Origin: Xiphias gladius
Lineage: Eukaryota > Chordata > Actinopteri > Istiophoriformes > Xiphiidae
Direction: 5' to 3'
NCBI RefSeq assembly: GCF_016859285.1
Contig: NC_053403.1
Location: 17,970,448-18,034,447, forward strand
Length of the DNA: 64,000 nucleotides
The notes under the pieces are model-generated. The model searched no databases. It saw only the letters and a list, made by a program, of their open reading frames with translations, and was not told the DNA's origin. This document shows positions 22,504 to 63,400 of the stretch, in pieces (positions within the stretch are counted from its first letter, which is position 1; each line of letters opens with the position of its first letter). Position numbers and translations under genes: made by a program.

Positions 22504-25500
22504 CTATGTTGAGGCCTCTGTGGTTGTGTTGGGGTTTTGGCTGGGGGCTGGACTGGATGGGCAAGAGCTCTCTGGACTCCCAGGAGTCCGCAGGGTAGTT
22601 TTCCGCTTCCCGTTCCGCACCGTGAGCTCCTCTTTGGGCTTGAACGTCAGAGGCACAAAGCCGTCTACATCTGCCACAAGTACGATCCACAGTGGACCTG
22701 GAAAGAGAACAGAAGGCTATTTGCTCAGAATGGTTTTCCATACATCTTGGTTCTGTTTCCTTACAACAAACAAACAAACAAACAACAACAAAAAACCCTA
22801 CTGCCAAACCACCACAAAATGCGGTTTGTGATAGTAACTTGCTGCTGTGTCTCAGTTCGGGACAATCAGTGCATTAAATGGTAGTAAGCTCCTTTTGTTT
22901 AAAACCTTGTAATCTGACCTAAGCCTTAATCACTTCCAATTATACCTCACGCATGTTAACTCAAGAACAATGCTAGAACGTGTTGTCCGATATTGTACAA
23001 TTAAATGAGGTTCTTTATCAATTAAAATGCATTCTGAGTGGGTAACTTGACGGTTTAAAAAAAATCTAAAAAGAGTAAGCATAGAGCGTTCCGCTTGGAT
23101 AATCTGTTTGATGACTTCCAGGTTTCCTCTGGATGGATCACACTAATTTGTTGAAAATAGTCACAGGGGGAGACCTTCTTAAGAGACCTACAAGGAGTTT
23201 CCTCGAAGTGGTTTTAATTTATTAACCCTATACGCTCTCTGTCACAACGTGGTTAATCTTACAGGCAATGCAATGTGGAGGGTTATAAGAGGGCAACTTA
23301 GATACCGCTTCATAATCAAGAGCTATTCTAGGGTGTGAATGGACTCACAACATCAAACTGACAGCAGTGAAGTCTTGAAAGTGATGTAGAGTTTGAAGGC
23401 TAAAAAGTACGTTATTTTGTTCATGAACTTGGTTGCACATACCATACATCATCTCCACTATAGCTAGGTTGAAGAGGTCTTGGAGGGCACGCAGACAAAG
23501 CTTCCCATCACACAGCAGCACTGGCCTCCGCTCATCAATGAACACATTTTCTGATAACTGCTTCTGCATGTGCTCAAAGATGGAAAAGTTAGAGAAAGAA
23601 GAAAGAGTCGCCATCAGAGATAAATAAAAGAAAGCAAGTTGGATTCTGTCTTATCCTTAGAGTGAACATTGCAGCTGATTAAGTTATTTAAGCCCCTCAT
23701 GGAAAAACTGCTCATGACAGAGATTGTAGCAAGAAAGGGAATCTCCTTCTCACTAGCTAGGGTTACTTCCCACACAGTGTGATACAAACACTACAGCAAT
23801 GCTTAATCTATCTACCTAAGCTAGGGAAGAAGTAGTGAGTAAAACTGTACCTGACATGTGACATTGACATAGGGGGGCTCAGAGGCATTGGGGTAGAAAC
23901 TCAGGGCCTTCTTGCCATTCTGGGTATAATCTCGGATTTCTGTCAGGCAGTGCTGTACATCTGCAAAGCGAATAAAAAGCCTCTCCATGTTACGGACAAG
24001 CTGCTCCAGTGCACGCTCCTTGGCAGGGCCCGATGTCTTTTCAGGCATAGGCAGCGTCGGCTCGGTGTGAAGCTTGTCCGACGGCTCGAAGCGAGGAGAA
24101 CTGGCCCGGCTTGAGTCTCTGCTGCCCTGGCCGGCCACTGCCAGGCTGCTCATGCGGTTGACGTGGTCCATGTCGAAATTCTCCACTGTGATGGAGGAGG
24201 CACTGGAGAGGGCTCTGTCTGATGCTCGGTCAGAGAAGTCCACAGAGCTGGTGACAGGGCTGGGCTCGCTGCTCCTCACCTCCTCCACCAGCCTCCGCCT
24301 GTTCCCTGGTGAACGAAATACTCCGCCTCCAGGCAACACCAAGTCCTTTATCCCTGGGCGCTCCCTGTCATCCTTAGATAGGTGCTCAGAGTGCCTCCTA
24401 ATCCCTGCGCAGAAATTAGAAGTGGTCTCATGGTTGTGAGTAGAGGGGGGTGGTGTAGTAGGAGTCTCACCATTGTACATCAATTCTTTGGCTATTAGAC
24501 GGAGAATATATTTATCTGTGTTAGAAGATGGGAGGAATGTAGGATCGTTGGACTTCTGCTTGCCGACCATCAACAACAGCATCTTGTCATTGAGGAAGCA
24601 GACTCCTTTAGGCCTCTCGTTTGTCTGCAGAGAGATCTGCTGAATGTTCGGCATAGCAGAGGGTGTGATGCAGTATACAAGCACCATGTTGCAGGTGTTG
24701 GAAGCCACCGCAACTGTGGAACCATGTGGGTCAAAAGCAACAATGTCTGGGACCAAAATCCCAGGAATGCTGACTTTGCGGGTGGTAGTGACTTTGCGCT
24801 CATATCTGACAAGGATGAGGTGCGAGGAGTCCTGTCCAGAACCTGTCAAAGTGTCTCGGCGACGCAGGTGGATAAGGGGGCTGGGGTCAGAGCGACGGTG
24901 CCTTGCCAGGAGGTGTGTGAGATCCAGAGGGCCTGAGCTTGGGATGTACGACCTCTCTGATTCAAGAGATCTCCTTCTTGATTCCAGAAGGCTATCATCA
25001 TCTGATATAACCCCACGTGAGCCTTGGCCTTGCAGGGACACTGTCTCTGACGTCATGTCGAAGGCTATGCCTGCATTTAACCCACAGATTTTGTCCAGAG
25101 GTAGCTCTGTGGCCACAGCTACCTGTGCCTCCCCCGTGGCCTCGATGGCACAGATGTAGCCTCCCACATCAAAGATGGGGCAGAAGGAGCAAGCCCCCAG
25201 ACTCTTCTGGATGTCATTCCAGATGTATGAGTGAAGAGCACTGCCTATAGCCACCACCAGACGGGTACCATCCTTAGTCCAGCATGCACAGTGGATGAGT
25301 CCACTGCCTTTGATGTCTGCTTTGATTCTCCTGTTGTCCACCCTGACAGAAAACAGCACAGACGTGTCCCTCTTGGTCAGCACAGCCAGAATGTCCAGTT
25401 TAGGATGCCACACACAGCCTTGAGAGAGCAAAGGGAAAGGCTCACTCATCTCACAGGTCTGAGTGCACAGCAGCTTGTTCTGCTCAAGGGCACTGAGCTG

Positions 25501-25770
25501 CAGTTGCCACACGGTAACATGTTTCTTGTGCTGAACAGCCAGCAAGGCAGGGGAGTCAGAGCAGCACAGTGGACCCCAGAAAAGCCCGAAGACATGCTCA
25601 AACTGCCCGATAACGTTGGTGTCCCCAAACTTCACTTCACCATTGATGAAGTAGAGAGCTGTCAGGCAGACCTGCTTACCGTCCGTCCATGCTATCCCGT
25701 GCACAGGGTGAATGGCTTGGTGTAGACTGTTGAGACCCGTCCTAAGCAGCTTTGCCTTACCAAGATCCAT
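22504..25770 (-). CDS. wdcp: Wdcp: WD-repeat and coiled-coil containing protein (C2orf44-like), 3 coding exons
   Basis: Vertebrate WDCP is a poorly characterised cytoplasmic protein known as an HCK SH3-binding partner and an ALK fusion partner. Coding exons on the minus strand: 25770-23851 (640 codons, ending VNVTCQ then GTACAG), 23572-23443 (or starting at 23563 if the later AG is used), and 22697-22504. Phases agree, giving about 747 aa, near the human protein (about 720). The first exon opens with WD-like strands ([30 protein letters not shown]), has a Ser-rich middle and a Pro-rich PTTPPPS that could suit SH3 binding, and ends in a likely coiled coil (about 585-617). Exon 2 carries [19 protein letters not shown]; exon 3 carries [18 protein letters not shown] and a Pro/Ser/Thr-rich tail ending in TAG at 22506-22504. 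Tail-to-tail with mfsd2b, head-to-head with fkbp1b. Confidence 0.92.
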
Positions 25771-26277
25771 CCTGGCAGGTAGGAAGAATCTTGTTCAAAG
25801 AGAAAAAGAAAAGAATATGACTCAGCAAATGAACATTGATGACAGAGACCTGTATCTGATCTGAATGGGTCCTGCACAGGAGTAGCTATGGCTACCCATG
25901 CAGATTAAGAATAGCAAAAGCCTCTCTCGTGTCTCCTTCCAAAGTACATGCCTTAATCTCCTCTGCCTGAGCTGAGGCAGTTGTGACGAACACTTATAGC
26001 TGCTTATGCCCGAATGACCTTAACAACACACAGGTCCTGCTAGGACTTTAGGGTATTAATAATAGTATGTGTTAAGTAGGAGTGGCTCATCACAGCATTC
26101 ACTCTTTTTTGATCTGGTGAAACTGAGAAATTCGGCCGTCCCTAATCAAAATAAGACCCATACATACACGTTGGAAATCATCGGTTTACATGCATTTAGT
26201 CATTTTTTATATGTAGCGAGCTAACAAATAATCAACGTGAAAATCCACACAAACATGCATTTTTATACTACGCGTAC

Positions 26278-26420
26278 CTTAAAAAATCACAAGCATCTCA
26301 TGTGGGTTCCGTGTGAAGCACTGAGAGTGAGCTTCCCATCTATTAATTCACGTTTTGTCGGTTGTAATGTGTCTCCAACGTTAATTTTTTATTTGACTCG
26401 GAAGCAAAACTAACCGACAA
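26278..26420 (-). other. Predicted noncoding first exon of wdcp
   Basis: A minus-strand donor AAG|GTACGC lies at about 26277, and a pyrimidine-rich acceptor ending in CTGCCAG precedes the wdcp ATG by one base (about 25771). The upstream end is a guess from the promoter motif beyond it. Confidence 0.4.
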
Positions 26421-26881
26421 TGTGGGTGCATTGTGGGATATGTAGTTGAGTTATGGTAATAGTTTTTTTTATTTTTTTTACCACTTTGCTCGCTGCGTAT
26501 GTGTTAAATCAAATGCCGGGCATTTAACACAGCTAAAGCAAGCTGAATATGTACTATGATAAATATTATAGCTAACCAGGAAAATTAAATTAAACTGGCA
26601 TTAGACAAAGTTCAATCTACTCGCTTGAAATTTAGCACAACCGCCGTGTGGCGCCAGTATTTGACAACGCTGGAGACGGCGTACGTGGTGTAGTTGTAGA
26701 TCTCGACGCTGTCGCGCTACAAACTAGAAAATATCTTGGTTGTAGCTACGGGTTGGTGGTCGATGAATGCATGGTTTCCACCGATTTAGTCCGCTTTGTA
26801 GCCGCAAAACGGGTGCCATTGGTTGTCGAAAGGGCTTGTTAGGCTGTATGTTTCAGAGCTAATCTTTGAAGTAGAACAACC
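26420..26881. promoter_or_regulatory. Shared head-to-head promoter of wdcp (-) and fkbp1b (+)
   Basis: About 460 bp separates the presumed wdcp 5' end from the fkbp1b ATG, with CpG-rich sequence at 26640-26720. At 26446-26428 on the minus strand lies ACTACATATCCCACAATGC, close to the ZNF143/Staf site (ACTACAATTCCCAGAATGC-like), a motif often found in bidirectional promoters. No clear TATA box in a useful position. Confidence 0.6.
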
Positions 26882-36191
<9,310 letters not shown>

Positions 36192-36850
36192 TGCCTAGGG
36201 TTAAAATAAAAAATACTTAAGGTTAATGAGGTTGCATTCGCCACAACCTGATTCCACAGGGTGCTGCCTCCCACCATCCACCTGATCTTCTTTGATTTCT
36301 TCAGTCTTCTTCAGTTCAATATTTAAATGCATCTACTGCTGTTTGTTGCCATCATGTCATAATAGATACTGCAAGAAAATGTTCACATCATGTAAGACTT
36401 TTACAAATACACCACATTTTGGATTGTTTGTTAGAGCTGCTCTTCTTGTTTAATTTCATTTAAAGTTGTAGATTTTGTTGAACCAAGAGGAAATCGGTCA
36501 ATTGAGGAAAAGCTGTACTACATTGCAATCGAAACATACTGCCTTACAGTTTCAACAACAGAGGAAGGGTACATGTGTTGAAAGTACAATACTTCTGCTC
36601 TGTATATTAACTGGGCATTATATACCACTGTCTGCATTGCCACTTTGATAACGGTTTGTCCTGCTGAATGCTCTGAATGATGTTGCCATATTTAATATAT
36701 TTTATATCCCTCATAAACATTAACTGCAAGTGTACCCTATCCAGTCTAACCCAGTCCACTACTGTACAGAACTCTGTAAGAGCCATTGCTGCTGCCATGA
36801 AAGTCTATCGTAAAACTCTTGAATAAAAATGGCATGTACTGTGTTGAGAA
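36192..36850 (+). other. fkbp1b 3' UTR
   Basis: AATAAA at 36822-36827 is the likelier polyadenylation signal, giving a 3' UTR of about 650 nt. Another AATAAA at 36205-36210 is only 14 nt past the stop. Confidence 0.55.
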
Positions 36851-37139
36851 ATCTGAGTCCTGTGCATAATCTGTGACTGAGTGATTGACTGACTGATAAT
36901 AGAGGGGATGCTAAAGGAGGTACAGTATGTATGACGGGCTTCTGCAGGAACATCGCCACCTAATAGTGAAGTGCACACCAGCCTAATATGGCTGATTACT
37001 AGCTAATAATGGGAATGTCTCTTTCCTACAAGGTGAATGGTAAGCATTAACGTCACTGTGTAATATAACATGTATACAGCTGTTGAATGTATAAACAGTA
37101 GTTGACATTACTTATCTCAACGACATTCAACGATCTTGG

Positions 37140-37440
37140 CTTTAGTATTTACTTCCGGTGTCCTAGGTCAAAGTTTACCCATTGACTGAAGCATGGGATT
37201 GGCCGACTGTTATTGTTAAGAAACCTAATTGGACAGACGGACACACGCCTTTTGTCAACCTGAAAGAGCACAAAAGACGACAAGGTCAGAAATCTATCTT
37301 GAAATATATGAAAATGAGTACTGTGAAAAGTACGCGGCAGCAGAATGTCTCGTGTTAGCGTTCATTGTTTTGGTTCCTCCCGCTAATGCTAACACTTGTA
37401 GCAATTCAACTTCTACGGTTAGCTAACAGGTACTTAGCAG
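37140..37440 (+). promoter_or_regulatory. Presumed mmut promoter
   Basis: In order: an ETS-type ACTTCCGG (37151-37158), a DR1/HNF4-like AGGTCAAAGTTTA (37165-37177), and inverted CCAAT boxes (ATTGG at 37198-37202 and 37228-37232), followed by CpG-containing sequence. A weak donor CAG|GTACTT near 37429 could end a noncoding first exon joined to the acceptor at 38262. Inferred from motifs and position. Confidence 0.5.
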
Positions 37441-38298
37441 CGAGCCAACGACTGTAGCGTATGTAACGTTATTTCATCATTAACTTCTACGTTTTGTCTT
37501 TTTACCATTCATTGGAAAAGTCAGTATAGTCGCCCGTAGCGATTTAATCACCCTGTGCCTTTGTGACTTCTAGAGAAACGGAGAAATTTGTCGTCTTTAT
37601 TGGTTTGTTTAGCAAGTCGAAACACCGCAATGCTAAAAAGTAGCTAACATTTTCGCTGTAGAATTTCTGAAATGTCATCTACTAAGCGAGAATATAACAT
37701 GCTGGCCCGAACTGAAACGTGCCCGAACTTGTACGATTTATGTTAACGGTGACTGATGAACTGACCGGTATTTAATTACAGTGTCTCTGTCGCACTGTCA
37801 AGTTCATTATCGTTAGCTAACGTTGTTCCTTTATGGTTTTCTCGAGTGTTGTCAAAAGTTATCGCTCTTTTACCTATTTTATTGGCGCTGATAGCTCCGA
37901 CAGGACTTTGTTTTACGTCTGTAACAGGTCGTGGTGGGGACACATTATGTTAGTAGTTGGCCTTAAAAGAATTTTTCCACCAAAATACACTGTAGAGGGT
38001 GTCAGCGAGCAGGCAATTAACACTGAAAATTAATTTCTCTCTGAAAAAAATGCTGCTTGAGTGATATTCATGCCGAATTGTTGACTGTCTTCTTGGTGAC
38101 TCAGAAATCGTCCTATTTGAAGCATTACCATTGATCAAAACGCTATCAATGGTTGGCAAGTTTTTGTCTAGTTACACTAGCACTATAAACTCACTCCCAA
38201 TAACATGTACACATGATCAACTTTTTTTCACCGCCTCCTGTGTTCCTCCATGTCTACCTCAGGTGATCAATGTGTGTCTGACGGAACTGACAGTAAGC

Positions 38299-57967
<19,669 letters not shown>

Positions 57968-59050
57968 ATTCTTTTGGGGGGGGATAAAAAACTACAACAA
58001 GAGCTGTCTATTCATGCTGTGTCAAGAACAAAGTCACAAGTGAAAGCCAACATTTCTGTACAGAATCTGTTTGACTGGTAGCACGAGGTTGTAAAAAACA
58101 AAAATGTCATTGCCCACTGTGAGTTCACAGCACATACTGCAGTCAAAATCATACACAACCTGTTGAGATGTCATGGTTGTATTAACATTGCATTCTCTTT
58201 ATATCGGATTTGATTTTAATTACTAATAAGAAAAAAAATTAGCATCACAAACATAGTGTTTATTGTTTTTTTTATTGATGGTATCACTCAAAATCTAAAG
58301 AAATACTGTCACACATAACGTCTTCAGATGGATAAATGGTGATTTAATTAATTATTTCCCCCTTTGAAGCATGCTTGTGTGTGAATTGCATTGGTTGGAG
58401 GGTTGGTAATATCACTGTAAACATCCTTGAATTTCCAGAATATAAGTGGGAACCCAGAGTCCTGGCCAACATTATAGAGTTCAGTGGGAAATACTTAAAT
58501 ATTCATGCCCGAAATTAAACTATATTAAGACTTTGACCCATGCTTAAACAAAAGATCATACACTACATTTAATCAAATTAGGATTTGCTTAACAGGCATA
58601 ATATAGTGTCATGTGACAGAAATTTGGCTTTAGATCAGCAGAGCTTTTATTACCATCCAGTATAAAACACAGGACCGCAATTTAAACCTTGGAATGTAAT
58701 GCTTTTATTGTGAAATGTGTGTTTGTAATTTGCAGTTATACCTAGCAGGGTGTGATTAGGGCAAGTATAACGGAGACGGATAGACATAAATTCACATCAA
58801 AACAATTCTTTTTAGAACCATTACCCCTGTCTTTTATGTTCATGGACAATATCATCTTGAAAGTGGCCTTCTGTTGTTTTGATCTCTTTCCTCTCTGCAT
58901 CATGTTTAATTTAACCAGTTTCTGTTCAAAGAGAAAACAGAACAGTGATCACAATTTATGAAGCAGTTGGAAATGATATTTTTCTACATGTGATTCTGAA
59001 TCAGATTTAGCGTTCTTTGGTCTAAATAAAGTATGTGAACTTTTGAAATG
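57968..59050 (+). other. mmut 3' UTR
   Basis: The first well-placed AATAAA after the stop is at 59025-59030 (TCTAAATAAAGT), implying a 3' UTR of about 1.07 kb. No competing reading frame of note. Confidence 0.5.
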
Positions 59051-59279
59051 TGACTCGCATCTGAAGATTGTGTAACCTTTTCCCGACATGGTCAGTTTCA
59101 GAAATAAGTGGATGAATTCAATCTTTTTATTTAGAAGATATTAAGGTAGGGAGAAGGTAGAGCTGAACAATAAAATCTCAAACCTAACTGTGTGAGTGTT
59201 TTTGAAAATTGGGAGGATGATTTATTTAGACATGATTTTGACATTGACAAAATTGCAGGATGTATTTCCATTAAATTTC

Positions 59280-60490
59280 ATTTCATTCATGGTCCACAAA
59301 GAACGAATACTACCGGCTCTAGTAATCTCCTAACATTTCCTCTAGCGCCACAATGAGGTTGACAGTTGGTTTGAGTTAAAGATCTCAATAACTGTTGGAT
59401 GGATTGTTATCAAATTTGGTACACATATTCATGTCGCCTTCACAATGATTAGTAATATCTTTGGTGATCTGTTTACCTTTCAGTTTTTAAGTTGTCTTTG
59501 GTTTATAATCAAATGCTTGCAAGACGTTGCGCTAAACCAAGAACACGAACATGGTAAACACAGTGGTGGAAGAACTATTTAAATGCTTTACTTAATTAAA
59601 AGTACCAATACAACAATGAAAAAATATTCCATTACAAGTAAATGTCCTGCATGAAAAATCCTATTTCAGTAAAAGTACATAAATATTAGCAGCATAATGT
59701 AGTTAAAGTATCTAAGTAGAAGTACTGGTTTGGTCCCTGGACTGATGTTTTATTACATATGACATCATTAGATGATGAATACTGAAGCATCAGTGTGTGA
59801 GCAGCATGTTAATGTTGTAGCTGCTGAAGGTGAAGCTAGTTTGATCTACTTTATATAGTTTTATATTCAGGGACACCAGATAAATCTGAGAGGTTGTGAG
59901 ACGATTAATGTGAGAGGAATGAAGGAAAAACAAAGTTCTGATACACAAATCTGTTTTTAGTTTTTGGAGTTTTTTTCTAATCTTTGATTTTGGTGAGATA
60001 CTGAATCATTTGAACGTTCATTGAAATGAAACCGTGTGCGAAGTTTAAAGAAAAATCATCATTTGGTGGAGCTGTTAAAAATTCAGATTTTTAAGATGTC
60101 AGAAGCCAAAAAGGTTGAAAAAGACTGGTTTAATCTGTAACATTGTATTGTATTTTAAAAGCTTATATTATCCATGTGTAAAACTTTTATCTTAAACGTT
60201 ACTAGTAACTAAATGTAGTGTAGATATTACAATATTTCCATCTGAAATGTAGTGGAGTGGAAGTAAAAAATAGCATATAATGGAAATACTCAAGTAAATT
60301 ACAAATACCACGAAATTGAACTTTTGTATGGTACTTGAGTAGTTGTACTTATTTACTTTCCACTACTGGGTAAACATTACTGCTAAACATCAACATGTTA
60401 GCGTTGTCACTATGACCGTGATAGCATGCTGATTTTAGCATTTAGCTCTAAACCCTGCCGTGCTTCAGTATAGCCTCACAGAGTTGCTAG
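59280..60490 (-). repeat. Interspersed repeat, copy 2 (reverse), split by a hAT-type element
   Basis: Read on the minus strand, 60490-60377 and 59560-59280 form one repeat matching 13300-13800: TTTAGCAGTAA, TGTTTACCATGTTC, TTGGTTTAGCG, CATTTGATTAT, ACAATCCATCCAACAGTTA, CTCATTGTGGCGCTAGAGG. The block 59561-60368 interrupts it. Confidence 0.75.
59561..60368 (+). mobile_element. hAT-type nonautonomous element, copy B
   Basis: Starts CAGTGGTGGAAGAACTA and ends TTACTTTCCACTACTG. GGTAAACA at 59553-59560 is repeated exactly at 60369-60376, a perfect 8-bp target duplication. Same family as 9606-10569, but shorter (808 against 964 bp). Confidence 0.9.
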
Positions 60491-60499
60491 TATTGCTGT

Positions 60500-63400
60500 A
60501 GATTCTTGTTCGAATATTATTTCAACTGCTTAAGGTAACATTATATCTCCAGTGTTCAATATTCGATATTGATAGTCATTTACACATTGCACGACAATAT
60601 TAATGCCTAAGGTAAAGGAATGCAAGGTGTCAATGCATACAGCAAGCAGGTAGGTGGATTTTGTGGTACTTTTTATACTACTTTTCCCAGTGTTACAGTT
60701 TTAAGTGTGATGGTTAAATTATTGTTAAATGTTATGTAATTGTTTTACTCTTATTTAACCAGACGTTGGAGCCGCTATACTCAGCCTGTTGCAGTTACGT
60801 TTTCATGTTAATATGACTGCATCTTATTTAACTTCATTCTCAAAAGGATGTCATGCTTTAGCTGTATCTGAAATGTTTATCCTGCATAGAAACAGTGTGG
60901 AAATTTTAGTATTTGGAAAGTATGCAACCATAGACAGTGACATTTTAGATAGATTTGTACACAAACTGACTGACATTGCCATCCTTTGTACCCTGAGCTC
61001 TGTCTTGAAGTTGCGATTAAGAAAAACGAGACTTCGATATCAGAAATGAAGAAACTCCTGAGCATCACGGTGTGTTCAGTAAACACAGCCGTTGCTCTTT
61101 TTTTTTTCATGATGGAGGTTGGAAGTTTGATTGAGCAATATTACCTATTCATGGTGTATTCTTTGTCCACTGCTTTACTGTATTCAGTCAGTGCTTATTC
61201 TCAAACAAGACCAATGAAATGTGCACACAAATATGCTCAGGGTTCATAGTTCTACATTCACAAGTTTTAAAAATAAACACTGTCAATATTAATTACAAGT
61301 AGCAATAAAAAAATACACACTGCAAAATTAAAAAAACTTAACTCTAAGTCAAGCTCATTGAAATTGAAACCTTCAGAAAGGAATTGCAGGTGGCAATACA
61401 TCAGGGAAAATAATCCCTGGGTAAAGTAGGACAAGAAAAGATCTCTTTTAAGCAGAAGAGTGTATAGTGACATTATCATCACAGAAATCCTTTTTAAGGC
61501 TGAATTATATACAATTATATGCTGTTGTACTGCAGGTGTGAATAAAGGCAGCAGACAGTTGTGGAGGATTTCCAGTGAAATACTTTTCTTAATACCCTGG
61601 TGATATGAAAATCTGCTACAAAAGGGGGTTTTGTAAAATAATTTTGATTTCAAGACTTCACAATGTTGAAAATAAAAGATTTAAAAGGATAAAGCTTTAT
61701 TTTATCTTTTGATTATTAACTAGAATGGCACTTGGTAGACTGCATACCTCTGCCAAGGCCAGATATTGAAGAAAATGTCGAAACATGCCCTGTTTTGCAA
61801 TGTTAAGGAAAGTGATAAAAAAAATTCCTGGATCCACCCCTTAAACTTGCTCCAAACCCAAATTTAACGGGCTCTTCCATGGCCCTTGCCTCATCTCTCC
61901 ACCAAGTTTGGTGCAAATTGGTTCAGTAGTTCTTGCGTAATCCTGCTGAAAAATCAACAAACAATCCAACAAACAAACATGGGTGAAAACATGATATCCC
62001 TGGAGGAGGTAACAAATCCCATGAATGGCCAAAAACAGCAATGCATTTATTCTACTTGTACTGACTGTGGTCAAAGTCTGATATAGCTTATTTCTTTGTG
62101 CTTTAGAACTCCATTGTTGTTGATAAGACTATCCCACCTCAAGACCAACTTTTCTCATTTGCTCTGGCGCTTTCGACCATATCGTATGGTCCTCATTAGC
62201 AGACTGAGTTTGACCAGTTTCCATGGAGTTGAAGATGTTCATACTTTTGTATGACTTTGAGCACCTATAGAACCTCTCATCCATGTTGACTTAAAAGACT
62301 CAAGGTGCATGAAAATTAAACAAACTCAATCTGGTAGTGAGGACTGTAATTCAATTGAAAGCCCCAGAACAAGAAAATTAGTGAACCTTGGTTTAAGACT
62401 GTTATGCTGTTTCCAAGGTCACCAATGAACAGTTAAGCTCATCATCTAGTCATGTTAAAAAACTCTTATAGAAAAAGTTCAACATTATGTAAAATAATGT
62501 TTTTTTACAAAGAAGTAGAGGGGAAGACTAATGCCACTCTCATATCCATATGTAAATATCAAAATATGTAGCAGCAAGCTAACTTGATTTAGTACATAGC
62601 CTGGCTCTTATCAATGTAACAAAAGCTGCCTACAAATACCTCTAAAACTTATGAATTAACATGGTATATCTCAATTGTTGAATTGGTAAAAAATACAAAG
62701 TGTATAAACAACATGTTGTGGTGTAGTTTGTTACCTTTGGAAAGAGCCAGGCTAACTGTTTCCCTGTTTATTGTCCTTAGGCTGGAATAAGCTCGTGGCT
62801 GTTGTGTTTACGGTACAGATGTCGGAGTGGTATCAGTCTTCTCATCTATCTCTTCAAGAAAATTAATAAGTGTACTTGCCAAAGTTATTGAAAAAAAAAA
62901 AAAAGAAAAGCCATACCTTTGCATTTGGGTGACAGTCGATTACAATGAACTCTAGTCTAGTGTCTAGGCTACACATGACAATATTTATTAGTAGAATAAA
63001 TTCTGTTTTTGGTTTTGGTCCAAATCTTTTTGAATAAAATAATAAAATAATGGCAGTGGTATATTATATTTAATAGATGGTATGGTCCAGATGAAGCAAA
63101 CATACAGAAAGGTGCAAATATTTCTCATACTCTTATGGTATACGATTGGATTATTTATATAATATTTTCTTCTTAAAAGAACCCATTAGACAACATGGAC
63201 AGTATTTATTATTTTTGTAAACATTTTAGAGGATAATTTATGAATTTATGAAACATCATCTACTTTCAGCTGTCAATTGATTAAAACACATCAGTAATTG
63301 GATATTTTATTCCTGAACTGAAATTGTCAGTGAAAAAAAATTCTTTTTCTGTAAAATGCGGATTTTGTATCAAAAAATAATCATAAAGAGATAATTCAAA

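Noticed and set aside
22328-22807. 159-codon minus-strand frame over the last wdcp exon
   Set aside because: It is in a different frame from the true exon, which reads [12 protein letters not shown] and continues in phase from the previous exon.
24644-25159. 171-codon open frame on the plus strand opposite wdcp
   Set aside because: It is antisense to the long wdcp coding exon; the minus-strand protein is clearly conserved, and this frame has no recognisable content.
25231-25725. 164-codon plus-strand open frame opposite wdcp
   Set aside because: Same reason: a shadow of the 640-codon wdcp exon.
36205-36210. AATAAA right after the fkbp1b stop codon
   Set aside because: Only 14 nt after the stop; the signal at 36822 is far more plausible.
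38131-38298. Upstream extension of the mmut reading frame
   Set aside because: A pyrimidine-rich acceptor at 38261-38262 lies inside it, and the ATG at 38299 gives a proper mitochondrial presequence and the family length.
60789-61653. Several 75-130 codon frames downstream of mmut
   Set aside because: AT-rich, on both strands, without recognisable domains, good start context or splice-linked continuation.
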